DNA of 64,000 bases from Hydrogenophilales bacterium 16-64-40 (lineage in GTDB: Bacteria > Pseudomonadota > Gammaproteobacteria > Burkholderiales > Thiobacillaceae). This document shows positions 19,172-27,887 of the stretch, piece by piece (position 1 is the stretch's first letter; every line of letters starts with the position of its first letter). The notes beneath the pieces are model-generated. The model was not told the DNA's origin. It worked only from the letters and a program-made list of their open reading frames with translations, and searched no databases. The position numbers and the translations under genes are program-made. The stretch lies in assembly GCA_002256995.1 (NCBI GenBank), contig NCGX01000005.1:1-64000 (forward strand). The letters are read 5' to 3'.

Positions 19172-19716
19172 TGAAAGCCACGCCGCTCGCCATTCCCGAC
19201 GTCGTCCTGATCGAACCCAAGGTGTTCGGTGACGACCGGGGCTTCTTCTTCGAAAGCTTTAACCAGGCGAAATTTGAAGCCGCCATCGGCAGGCAGGTCG
19301 CCTTTGTGCAGGACAACCATTCACGCTCGGTCCAAAACGTGTTGCGCGGCCTGCACTATCAAATCCAGCAACCCCAAGGCAAGTTGGTGCGTGTGGTGCA
19401 GGGCGAAGTGTTCGACGTTGCTGTGGACATCCGCAAAGCCTCGCCCACCTTCGGACAATGGGTAGGGGGAATCCTTTCAGCAGAGAACAAGCGGCAGTTG
19501 TGGGTCCCGGAAGGCTTTGCCCACGGCTTCGTCGTGCTATCGGACACTGCCGAGTTTCTCTATAAAACCACCGACTACTACGCACCGGAGCACGAGCGTT
19601 CAATCGTCTGGAACGACCCGGCCATCGCCATCCGGTGGCCTATCGACGGCGAGCCGGTGCTGTCCGCCAAGGATCAGCAAGGCAAGTCGCTTGCCGATGC
19701 GGAGCATTTTGCATGA
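19171..19716 (+). CDS. rfbC: dTDP-4-dehydrorhamnose 3,5-epimerase RfbC
   Basis: RfbC epimerises C3 and C5 of dTDP-4-keto-6-deoxyglucose. This 181-residue cupin has the conserved FFESFNQAKFEAAIG and VLRGLHYQIQQPQGKLVRV (catalytic His) and the later PEGFAHGFVVLSD. The reductase RfbD, which normally completes dTDP-L-rhamnose, is not found anywhere in the window. The ATG at 19171 overlaps the rfbA stop, and the gene ends inside the start of the wzm-like gene (ATGA). Confidence 0.95.
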   Translation: MKATPLAIPDVVLIEPKVFGDDRGFFFESFNQAKFEAAIGRQVAFVQDNHSRSVQNVLRGLHYQIQQPQGKLVRVVQGEVFDVAVDIRKASPTFGQWVGGILSAENKRQLWVPEGFAHGFVVLSDTAEFLYKTTDYYAPEHERSIVWNDPAIAIRWPIDGEPVLSAKDQQGKSLADAEHFA

Positions 19717-20579
19717 CCCCATCCACCCCGCTTTCACCTGCCCAGGGAATCAACCCCCACGCTAGACCTCCCACCTCTCTGGCGGCACTGGCTCGCAGTC
19801 TTTGGCGCAACCGCCAGCTCATCGCACAGATGATCCGGCGCGAAGTCGCCGGCCGCTACAAAGGCTCCGTCATGGGGCTGGCCTGGTCGTTCTTCAACCC
19901 CGTATTCATGCTGGCGGTGTACACCTTCGTTTTCTCCGTGGTGTTCAAAGCGCGTTGGGGGCTGGGCGGCGAGGAAAGCAAAACCCAGTTCGCCGTGGTG
20001 CTGTTCGTCGGCATGATCGTGCACGGCCTGTTTGCCGAAGTGCTCAACCGCGCCCCCGGCATGATTCTGGGCAACGTCAACTACGTCAAAAAAGTCGTCT
20101 TTCCCCTGGAAATACTGCCCGTCATCAGCATGGGCGCAGCTCTGTTCCACAGTCTTGTTAGCTTGGGCGTATTGCTGATCGCCTTTGCCCTGTTCAACGG
20201 CTACCTGCACTGGACAGCGGTTCTTGTCCCGCTGGTGGTGATGCCGCTTGTCATCCTCACGCTGGGCCTCGCCTGGATACTGGCGTCCCTGGGCGTGTTT
20301 CTGCGCGACGTAGGCCAAACCATCGGCATCATCACCACCGTCATGATGTTTCTTGCCCCCGTTTTTTACCCCATAACAGCGCTGCCGGAAGAAATGCGTC
20401 CCTGGATCATGGCCAACCCACTCACCTTCATTGTCGAGCAGGCAAGAGAAGTGCTGATTTGGGGCCGCCTGCCCAATTGGGGCGGATTGGGCATCTACAC
20501 CCTGGCGGCCACCGCCGTGGCCTGGGCGGGCTATGCCTGGTTCCAGAAAACCAGAAAAGGGTTTGCCGATGTCCTCTAA
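19713..20579 (+). CDS. wzm: Polysaccharide ABC exporter permease Wzm
   Basis: This 288-residue ABC-2 type membrane protein has the typical Wzm sequence IRREVAGRYKGSVMGLAWSF just before the first helix, six predicted hydrophobic segments and a final amphipathic region. With Wzt it moves completed undecaprenyl-linked glycans across the inner membrane. The ATG at 19713 overlaps the rfbC stop. It overlaps the wzt start by 11 bases. The family member is of normal length. Confidence 0.93.
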   Translation: MTPSTPLSPAQGINPHARPPTSLAALARSLWRNRQLIAQMIRREVAGRYKGSVMGLAWSFFNPVFMLAVYTFVFSVVFKARWGLGGEESKTQFAVVLFVGMIVHGLFAEVLNRAPGMILGNVNYVKKVVFPLEILPVISMGAALFHSLVSLGVLLIAFALFNGYLHWTAVLVPLVVMPLVILTLGLAWILASLGVFLRDVGQTIGIITTVMMFLAPVFYPITALPEEMRPWIMANPLTFIVEQAREVLIWGRLPNWGGLGIYTLAATAVAWAGYAWFQKTRKGFADVL

Positions 20580-21969
20580 CGATATTGCTATCAGCGTTAG
20601 CAACCTCAGCAAGTGCTACCAAATCTACGACACGCCACGCGACCGGCTCAAGCAGTTCGTCGCGCCGCGCCTGCAAAGCCTGGCAGGTCAATCACCCAGG
20701 CAATACTTCCGCGAATTCTGGGCGCTGAAAGATGTTTCGTTCGAAGTCAGAAAAGGCGAAACGGTTGGCATCATCGGCCGCAATGGCAGTGGAAAATCGA
20801 CGCTGCTGCAAATAATCTGCGGCACACTCCATCCGACGAGTGGCAGTATTCAAACCAATGGCCGCATCGCCGCTTTGTTGGAACTGGGCTCTGGTTTCAA
20901 CCCGGAGTTCACAGGCCGTGAGAACGTTTATATGAACGCTGCCGTGCTTGGCCTAAGTACGGAAGAAATTGACGCCCGGTTTGACGACATCGCAGCTTTT
21001 GCCGAGATTGGTGATTTCATTGAACAGCCAGTAAAAACCTATTCCAGCGGCATGGTAGTGCGGCTGGCGTTTGCTGTGGCGATCAACGTCGATCCAGAAA
21101 TCCTCATTGTCGATGAGGCGCTCTCCGTCGGCGACGAGCTTTTTCAGAGAAAATGCTTCTCTCGCATCGAGGCCATTAAACAGAACGGCGCCACCATTCT
21201 GTTTGTCTCTCACTCAGGCAGTACTGTAGTCGAGCTTTGCGGTCATGCAGTGCTGCTGGACTCGGGCGAGAAACTGGCGATGGGGGCGCCGAAATCCATT
21301 GTCGGAAAATATCAAAAGCTGATCTATGCTCCGCAAGACAAGCGTTCCCTCATCCGCGAGGAGATACGGACATACGAGGGTGATGGCGGGCAAAGTCCTG
21401 TGGCGGCTCACGCACACCAGGCGACGTCTCAGCCAGCGGAAAACAAGCGCACCACCGAGAATGAGCCAGAAGAGTTTTTTGATCCGAATCTAAAACCGCA
21501 GAGCACCTTGGAATATGAGTCACATGGGGCTTTCATCGGGTCCCCCGAGATTCTTACCTTGTCCGGAGAGAAGGTGAATTGCCTAAAGCGAGGCAAAGGT
21601 TATCGTTACGCCTACAAGGTAAGGTTCGACCAGGGTGCTACCAATGTACGCTTTGGCATGATGATCAAAACCATCTCCGGGTTGGAATTGGGGGGGGGTG
21701 TGTCCGCGCCCAGCATAAGTCAAGCTATTTCATATCAGGCAGCGGGAACATCTATAAGCGTCGAATTCCGTTTCATCTGCAACTTGAACCCGGGTTTGTA
21801 CTTCCTTAATGCAGGCGTGACGGGTAGTCATCGAGGAGAGGAAACCTTTTTACATCGTGTGCTGGATCTTTGCATGTTCAGGGTTATGCCGATCTCTGAC
21901 AATACAACCACTGGAATAATTGACTTCGGCTGTGTGGCCGAAATTGAGCTTGAGAATAACTCCTTATAG
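20569..21969 (+). CDS. wzt: Polysaccharide ABC exporter ATPase Wzt with C-terminal glycan-binding domain
   Basis: Wzt powers export of lipid-linked polysaccharide. Of 466 residues, the first ~250 form the ATPase: Walker A GIIGRNGSGKSTLLQ, signature YSSGMVVRLAFA and Walker B ILIVDEALSVGDELF. A linker rich in polar residues leads to a C-terminal beta-sandwich of about 150 residues (from about residue 315), which resembles the Wzt carbohydrate-binding domain. In E. coli O9a this domain recognises the chemical cap at the non-reducing end before export. Its presence implies that the polymer is chain-terminated by a cap. The neighbouring protein at 21984 is the natural candidate for making that cap. 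Confidence 0.92.
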   Translation: MSSNDIAISVSNLSKCYQIYDTPRDRLKQFVAPRLQSLAGQSPRQYFREFWALKDVSFEVRKGETVGIIGRNGSGKSTLLQIICGTLHPTSGSIQTNGRIAALLELGSGFNPEFTGRENVYMNAAVLGLSTEEIDARFDDIAAFAEIGDFIEQPVKTYSSGMVVRLAFAVAINVDPEILIVDEALSVGDELFQRKCFSRIEAIKQNGATILFVSHSGSTVVELCGHAVLLDSGEKLAMGAPKSIVGKYQKLIYAPQDKRSLIREEIRTYEGDGGQSPVAAHAHQATSQPAENKRTTENEPEEFFDPNLKPQSTLEYESHGAFIGSPEILTLSGEKVNCLKRGKGYRYAYKVRFDQGATNVRFGMMIKTISGLELGGGVSAPSISQAISYQAAGTSISVEFRFICNLNPGLYFLNAGVTGSHRGEETFLHRVLDLCMFRVMPISDNTTTGIIDFGCVAEIELENNSL

Positions 21970-21983
21970 AAATTCGCAAAAAA

Positions 21984-24900
21984 ATGAATTTTGAAAACAA
22001 GAAACGCGTCATCGTTGTTCTCGGCATGCATCGAAGTGGCACCAGCGCGATAACACGTGGGCTGCAAGCACTCGGCGTAGATTTGGGCAGTAGTCTTTTG
22101 CCTCCGGTGCAAGATGATAATGAAAAAGGATATTATGAAGATGTTGAGTTCAACCGGCTCAATATAGACATATTGAATGCATTGGGTAGGGACTGGTATT
22201 CATTATCACCCATCCCTGACGCAGCATTCAACCAAGAGATACTTGCGCCATTTATGCTGCGTGCTATTGAGATGATGCGCGCCAAGATAGGTGATCGACC
22301 ATTTGGGTTGAAAGACCCTCGATTTGGGCGGTTATTGCCATTTTGGCGGCCAATATTTGATCACTTAGGTTTAACGCCATCGTATTTGATTGCCATTCGC
22401 CATCCCATAAGCGTGGCTAAATCATTGGCTTCGGGAAAAAGAGGTGAAATAAAAGACGAGAAAAGTTACTACCTTTGGCTAGAGCATGTTCTTGATGCCT
22501 ATTTAGGGACGTACGGTGTTGATAGAGTGGTTGTGGACTTTGATTTGTTAATGGCTGATCCGCAGCTTCAGCTGGCACGAATAGCAAAGGCTTTGAATTT
22601 TCAATTTTCCCCCGACTCATCCGCGATAAAGGAATATATCGGCGAATTTTTGGATGCGAAGCTGAGACATACTCAATTCGAATTGGAAGATTTGCATATT
22701 GATCCCGCGGTACCTGTTGATGTTATTGATGCATATGAGGCGACGATGCGCCTCGCACGGGATGAACTCGATATAGATGCACCTGAGGCTTCAGACATAT
22801 TCGGCCAACTCAGTTCTAGATTGCAGTCGATGCGCCCAGCGCTTAATTACATGACGTTCCTAGAGCGGGCCGTAGCCGACCGTGACGGGCAGATCGACAG
22901 CCTCACCCAAGCCGTAGCCGAGCGTGACGGGCAGAACGGCAGCCTCACCCAAGCCGCAGCCGACCGTGACGGGCAGATCGCTAATCTCAACGAAGCATTA
23001 GCCGCGCGTGCGCGTAGAAGTAGTGATCAATTAGCCTCCATGGTCAGCAGGCTTGCACAAGAGGCGTCTGAACGCGCTGAAGCGATTGCCAGCCTCAACC
23101 AGGACGTGACCGAGCGTGACGGGCACATCGCTAGCCTCAGCCAAGCCGTAGCTGACCGTGACGGGCAGATCGGCAGCCTCAACCAGGCCGTGACCGAGCG
23201 TGACGGGCAGATCAGCAGCCTCAACCAGGCGGTGGCCAACCGCGACGGACAGATCACCAGCCTCAACCAGGCGGTGGCCGACCGCGACGGACAGATCACC
23301 AGCCTCAACCAGGCCGTTGAACATTTTTTGGCTTCAACCTCTTGGCGTGTAACTCGCCCATTGAGGGTAGCTAAATCCTTCTTTACAAGAAACGCCGATT
23401 CTATGAATGCTCAGGAACCCTATTCAAAATATTTTGATGCCGCTTGGTATTTAAAAATGAATCCGGATGTCGCAATGAGCTGCATGGATCCATATGAGCA
23501 TTATGTGGCCTTTGGAAAAGCAGAAGGTCGCCAGCCAGCACCGGATGCCCTCTGGCTACGCAACATCAAAAAATTACAGCTCATTCGTGCACTCCTACCC
23601 ATCGCGCTAAGACATGGCGGGGGAGTCAGGCTAACCATCAGAAAAGTCTTGGCGGTGTTAAGGCGGGAAGGGTGGCGCGGCCTAAGGAACAGGGCAATTT
23701 ATCATTACACGCAATTTGTTAACGCCAAAACTCCAAGTCAGGCATATGCATGCTATATCGAGGCCATGGAGCCCAAAGAGGCCGAGCTGGAGCGAATGAA
23801 GGATATCCAAATCTCTTTTAGCTACCGTCCGAGGTTTTCTATTGCGGTACCCGTTTATAACGTGGAAGAGAAATGGCTGCGGCGGTTCATCGAATCGGTG
23901 CAATCACAAATTTATCCAGACTGGGAACTCTGCATCGCCGACGATTGCTCCACTGCGCCGCATATTCGCCCCCTACTAATTAATTTCGCAGCTTCTGACC
24001 CTCGTATCAAGCTTGTTTTTCGGGAGATAAACGGACATATCTCGGCAGCAACCAATTCTGCCATTGATCTGGCAACCGGCGATTTCATGTGTCTTATGGA
24101 TAACGACGATGAGATCGCGCCGCACGCGCTGTACGAATTTGCGCATATGCTTAATCAAGATGCGCAAATCGATATGATCTACAGCGACGAGGACAAAATA
24201 GACCTACATGGCAATCGCTACGAGCCTTTCTTCAAGCCGGACTGGTCGCCGGAGACGCTGGAGGGGTGCATGTATACAGCTCATTTTGCCTGTTACCGGA
24301 TGAGTATCGTCCGCGAATTGGGCGGGTTCCGTACTGGCTATGACGGTGCGCAGGACTATGATTTTGTTTTGCGCTTTAGCGAACGCGCAAAAAAAATTGT
24401 TCACGTTCCCAAGATACTGTACCACTGGCGGGCAATTCCTGGATCAACCGCAGCGACAATGGACGCCAAGGACTACGTATTAGATGCAGCTGTACGTGCG
24501 CTGACAGACAGGGCAAATAGAATGAGTGGCGGTGGCGAGGTCAACCTTGGACGTTATTCTGGAAGTTTTGATGTGCGATACGCCATTAACGGTTCACCCC
24601 TCGTGTCGATCATCATTCCGTCTGCCGGGCGGCTTGCTAAAGTGCGTGGAGAATCAATTGATCTCTTGGTTAACGTCATTAGAACCATCTATGAGAAAAA
24701 CACCTACCAAAACTTTGAAATCATAGTCGTAGATAATGGCGACCTCAGACAAGAAACCATTGAAAAATTGTCTTTATACCGTTGCAAGTTTGTGCATTTC
24801 AAGGGTGAATTTAATATCGCGGAAAAAATGAACATGGGCGCAAAAGAGGCTCTGGGAGAGTATCTCTTGTTCATGAACGATGACATCGAGGCGATTGCAG

Positions 24901-25457
24901 ATGACTGGCTGGAGTGCATGCTGCAGTTAGCCCAAAGGCCCGACATTGGTGTGGTTGGGGCCAAGCTGTATTTTGAGAACGACAAACTCCAGCATGTTGG
25001 GATAGCTTTCTGGGATGGCTTGCCTGACCATATTGGTAGGGAGATGCCTGGCACACATCCAGGACATTTTTTCAGTTCGTGCGCAAATCGGAATTATTTA
25101 GCGGTTACTGGTGCGGTGATGATGTCGAGGAGGAGCGTGTTCGTAGAGGTTGGGGGATTTGATGAACGGTTGGCAATTAATTATAACGATATTGACTATT
25201 GCCTGAAGGTTTTTCAAAGTGGGCGGCGTGTGGTTTTTGCAGCTGGTGCCGAGTTATACCATTTCGAAAGCGTGTCACGCGAACGGACTGTAGCAGATGA
25301 CGAAATCAAACTATTCCAAGAAAAATGGATGGACTTGGTTACCAAGGATCCATATTATGGACCTTATTTCGATAATCACCCCCCCAATTTTTTGTTGCGT
25401 AACGATTGGTTGTCTGTAACCACTGTTGATCCGCTGGAGTCTATTGTTCTTTCCTAA
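21984..25457 (+). CDS. Sulfotransferase-like / coiled-coil repeat / double GT2 fusion protein
   Basis: This 1157-residue multidomain protein has no closely named relative that I recognise. Residues 1 to about 280 form a sulfotransferase-like domain: the PAPS 5'-phosphosulfate loop is VLGMHRSGTSAITRGL and the 3'-phosphate region is AIRHPISVAKSLASG. Residues 296-443 are a predicted coiled coil of 14-residue repeats (consensus AVADRDGQIxSLNQ). About residues 483-520 carry WYLKMNPDV...HYVAFGKAEGRQP, a small motif common in large glycosyltransferases. Residues from about 618 form one GT2 domain (SIAVPVYNVEEKWLRRF, LMDNDDEIAP), and from about 874 a second (VSIIIPSAGR, FMNDDIEAIADDW). It lies 14 bases after wzt, in AT-richer DNA. 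A chain-capping ruler role is inferred. Confidence 0.85.
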   Translation: MNFENKKRVIVVLGMHRSGTSAITRGLQALGVDLGSSLLPPVQDDNEKGYYEDVEFNRLNIDILNALGRDWYSLSPIPDAAFNQEILAPFMLRAIEMMRAKIGDRPFGLKDPRFGRLLPFWRPIFDHLGLTPSYLIAIRHPISVAKSLASGKRGEIKDEKSYYLWLEHVLDAYLGTYGVDRVVVDFDLLMADPQLQLARIAKALNFQFSPDSSAIKEYIGEFLDAKLRHTQFELEDLHIDPAVPVDVIDAYEATMRLARDELDIDAPEASDIFGQLSSRLQSMRPALNYMTFLERAVADRDGQIDSLTQAVAERDGQNGSLTQAAADRDGQIANLNEALAARARRSSDQLASMVSRLAQEASERAEAIASLNQDVTERDGHIASLSQAVADRDGQIGSLNQAVTERDGQISSLNQAVANRDGQITSLNQAVADRDGQITSLNQAVEHFLASTSWRVTRPLRVAKSFFTRNADSMNAQEPYSKYFDAAWYLKMNPDVAMSCMDPYEHYVAFGKAEGRQPAPDALWLRNIKKLQLIRALLPIALRHGGGVRLTIRKVLAVLRREGWRGLRNRAIYHYTQFVNAKTPSQAYACYIEAMEPKEAELERMKDIQISFSYRPRFSIAVPVYNVEEKWLRRFIESVQSQIYPDWELCIADDCSTAPHIRPLLINFAASDPRIKLVFREINGHISAATNSAIDLATGDFMCLMDNDDEIAPHALYEFAHMLNQDAQIDMIYSDEDKIDLHGNRYEPFFKPDWSPETLEGCMYTAHFACYRMSIVRELGGFRTGYDGAQDYDFVLRFSERAKKIVHVPKILYHWRAIPGSTAATMDAKDYVLDAAVRALTDRANRMSGGGEVNLGRYSGSFDVRYAINGSPLVSIIIPSAGRLAKVRGESIDLLVNVIRTIYEKNTYQNFEIIVVDNGDLRQETIEKLSLYRCKFVHFKGEFNIAEKMNMGAKEALGEYLLFMNDDIEAIADDWLECMLQLAQRPDIGVVGAKLYFENDKLQHVGIAFWDGLPDHIGREMPGTHPGHFFSSCANRNYLAVTGAVMMSRRSVFVEVGGFDERLAINYNDIDYCLKVFQSGRRVVFAAGAELYHFESVSRERTVADDEIKLFQEKWMDLVTKDPYYGPYFDNHPPNFLLRNDWLSVTTVDPLESIVLS
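22869..23312 (+). repeat. 42-bp in-frame tandem repeats coding for the coiled coil
   Basis: Three 42-bp units, a 108-bp diverged insert and five more 42-bp units code for residues 296-443. Each unit encodes 14 residues, two heptads, of the form AVADRDGQIxSLNQ with V, I and L at core positions. The last two units differ by a single base, which suggests a recent duplication. Copy-number change would keep both the frame and the heptad register. Confidence 0.92.
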
Positions 25458-25486
25458 AACGTAGATTATTTATGGAGTAATAAAGT

Positions 25487-26254
25487 GTGAAAGCTGTAAT
25501 TCTGGCTGGCGGGCTAGGTACGCGAATAAGCGATGCATCAAATACTCGTCCAAAACCAATGATCGAGATTGGTGGAAAGCCGATTCTGTGGCACATCATG
25601 AAGATTTATTCTTCGCATGGTGTAAATGATTTTGTAATCTGCTGCGGATACAAGGGCTACGTCATAAAGGAGTATTTCGCCAATTATTTTCTGCATATGT
25701 CGGATGTCACATTTGACATGAAGCATAACAAGATGGAGGTTCATCAAAATAGTGCTGAGCCGTGGCGAGTGACACTGGTGGATACCGGTGAGCAGACGAT
25801 GACCGGCGGTCGGCTGAGGCGAGTGCGCGACCACATCGGAGATGATGATTTTTGCTTTACATATGGAGATGGCGTTGGGGACGTGGATATTTCATCTCTT
25901 GTCGACTTCCATAAACAAGAGGGTCGCCTTGCCACACTTACCGCTACCCAGCCGCCGGGGCGATTCGGAGCCATCAATCTAGATGGATATCGCATCGATA
26001 GTTTTCAAGAAAAACCCCAGGGAGACGGAGCTTGGATTAACGGCGGGTTTTTCGTCCTTAATCCAAAAGTCATTGATTACATCAACGATGACCGCACGGT
26101 TTGGGAGCGTGAGCCGATGGAGCGTCTGGCTCGTGATAGACAGATGAGCGCATGGCTTCATCGAGGCTTCTGGCAGCCCATGGACACGCTGCGCGACAAA
26201 AATCATCTCGAAGAACTGTGGTCGTCGGGTAACGCACCTTGGAAGAGTTGGTGA
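25487..26254 (+). CDS. rfbF: Glucose-1-phosphate cytidylyltransferase RfbF
   Basis: RfbF makes CDP-glucose from CTP and glucose-1-phosphate, the entry to CDP-linked deoxysugars. It has 255 residues, a normal length. It begins at a GTG with [20 protein letters not shown], followed by [20 protein letters not shown] and [12 protein letters not shown], all typical of the family. It starts 29 bases after the fusion gene and overlaps rfbG by one base. Confidence 0.96.
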   Translation: MKAVILAGGLGTRISDASNTRPKPMIEIGGKPILWHIMKIYSSHGVNDFVICCGYKGYVIKEYFANYFLHMSDVTFDMKHNKMEVHQNSAEPWRVTLVDTGEQTMTGGRLRRVRDHIGDDDFCFTYGDGVGDVDISSLVDFHKQEGRLATLTATQPPGRFGAINLDGYRIDSFQEKPQGDGAWINGGFFVLNPKVIDYINDDRTVWEREPMERLARDRQMSAWLHRGFWQPMDTLRDKNHLEELWSSGNAPWKSW

Positions 26255-27339
26255 TGATGTTCAGTAATGTCTATAAAAATCGCAGAATTTTGGTGACCGG
26301 GCATACTGGTTTCAAGGGAAGTTGGTTGGTGCTTTGGTTGCAAATGTTGGGCGCAAAAGTGACGGGTATTTCGCTGCCTCCCGAGACTTCACCTAATCAT
26401 TGGGACATGCTGGGGCTTGATGTCGAGTCGTTCCACATTGACATCCGGGACGAAGATTTGGTTCGGCGGAAAATTGTGGAACTCAAGCCAGAGATGGTCT
26501 TTCATATGGCAGCACAGCCTTTGGTCCGCCGCTCCTACCGGAAACCCCTGGAAACCTGGGCCACGAATGTGATGGGCACAGCGAATGTGCTCGATGCTTG
26601 CCGGCAGGTTGAAGAATTGGCTGCGATTGTCGTTGTCACCACCGACAAGTGTTATGAGAACAAGGAATGGGTTTGGGGGTATCGAGAGATTGATCCCTTG
26701 GGGGGGTATGACCCTTACAGTGCTTCCAAGGCCGGTAGTGAACTGGTCGCGGCCAGCTATCGCCGCTCCTTTTTTAACACGCCCTCCAGTCCGCTGCTGG
26801 CGTCTGCGCGCGCAGGCAATGTGATCGGTGGTGGGGATTGGTCTGAAGATCGACTGATTCCGGATCTGGTTCGTTCTGTAGAGGCCGGAAAGTTCCTGGA
26901 AATACGTTCACCCAATGCGACGCGGCCATGGCAGCATGTGTTGGAGTGCCTTTCCGGTTACCTCATGCTTGGACAGCAACTGTTGGAAGGAAACAAACCT
27001 TGTGCAGATGCCTGGAACTTCGGCCCCGATAGAGAAGGAAATCGCCAGGTAAAGCAGGTACTAGCCGCATTGAAGGTAGATTGGCCTGCTATGGAATGGC
27101 AATGTAGCGATACACCCCAACCACACGAGGCCCAATTGCTGCACCTGGACAGCGGCAAAGCGCGGGAAAAACTGCTTTGGCGTCCGGTATGGACTTTTGA
27201 TGAAGGGGTTACAGCAACGGCCGAATGGTATCGGGCATGGTTGGATCGGGGCGAGGTGGTTAGTCTTAACCAACTACAGAGCTATATCAAACTTGCCAAG
27301 GATCGTGGCCTTTCCTGGGCAGGAGATGCACTCCCATGA
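26254..27339 (+). CDS. rfbG: CDP-glucose 4,6-dehydratase RfbG
   Basis: RfbG forms CDP-4-keto-6-deoxyglucose. The protein has 361 residues with the NAD motif ILVTGHTGFKGSWLVLWLQ, the STDKCYEN-type motif (here TTDKCYENKEWVWGY) and YSASKAGSELV with the catalytic Tyr and Lys. The ATG at 26254 overlaps the rfbF stop and has GGAAGAG upstream; a second ATG follows at 26257. The stop overlaps the next gene. Together with rfbF it commits glucose-1-phosphate to the CDP branch. Confidence 0.95.
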   Translation: MMFSNVYKNRRILVTGHTGFKGSWLVLWLQMLGAKVTGISLPPETSPNHWDMLGLDVESFHIDIRDEDLVRRKIVELKPEMVFHMAAQPLVRRSYRKPLETWATNVMGTANVLDACRQVEELAAIVVVTTDKCYENKEWVWGYREIDPLGGYDPYSASKAGSELVAASYRRSFFNTPSSPLLASARAGNVIGGGDWSEDRLIPDLVRSVEAGKFLEIRSPNATRPWQHVLECLSGYLMLGQQLLEGNKPCADAWNFGPDREGNRQVKQVLAALKVDWPAMEWQCSDTPQPHEAQLLHLDSGKAREKLLWRPVWTFDEGVTATAEWYRAWLDRGEVVSLNQLQSYIKLAKDRGLSWAGDALP

Positions 27340-27887
27340 ATCTGGTTGAGACCATTATCCCCGGGGTATGGGTTATAGAGAGTACGGCTTTTCAGGATAA
27401 TCGTGGGGCATTCTCCAGGCTGTTTTGTTCACGGGATTTACAAGCAATTGTTGGCCCGAGGACGATTGTCCAGATTAATCACTCAAAGACTCATGGCGTT
27501 GGTGCAGTCAGGGGACTTCACTTCCAAAATCCACCGTATTCGGAAATGAAAATAGTCCGCTGCCTCAAAGGCCGTGTTTTCGACGTGGCAGTTGATCTGC
27601 GTCAAGGCTCGCCGACCTTCCTGAAATGGACTGCCGTTGAACTAACACCAGAAAACCGATTTGCTTTTGTAATACCCGAGGGATGTGCCCACGGGTTTCA
27701 GGTGTTGGAAGAGGACAGCGAATTACTGTACCTGCACACGGCGTTTTATACACCAGATGCTGAAGGTGCGGTGCGGTTTGACGATCCAAGAATTGACGTG
27801 AATTGGCCGCTAGCACCAACAGACCTCTCTGCAAGAGACCTAAGCCACCCACATCTAAAAGAAGATTTCAAAGGGATTGTTTTATGA
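27336..27887 (+). CDS. Cupin sugar-nucleotide epimerase, RfbC-like, of the CDP branch
   Basis: This 183-residue homologue of dTDP-4-dehydrorhamnose 3,5-epimerase has GAVRGLHFQNPPYSEMKIV (catalytic His) and PEGCAHGFQVLEEDSELLY. It is a separate gene from rfbC at 19171 and sits between rfbG and a C-methyltransferase. It therefore probably epimerises a CDP-4-keto-6-deoxyhexose, at C5 or at C3/C5, after or before methylation. Overlaps of four bases with both neighbours indicate one operon. Confidence 0.88.
   Translation: MNLVETIIPGVWVIESTAFQDNRGAFSRLFCSRDLQAIVGPRTIVQINHSKTHGVGAVRGLHFQNPPYSEMKIVRCLKGRVFDVAVDLRQGSPTFLKWTAVELTPENRFAFVIPEGCAHGFQVLEEDSELLYLHTAFYTPDAEGAVRFDDPRIDVNWPLAPTDLSARDLSHPHLKEDFKGIVL

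Noticed and set aside
22869..23312. Possible CRISPR array
   Set aside because: The units are directly adjacent with no unique spacers and encode an uninterrupted coiled coil.
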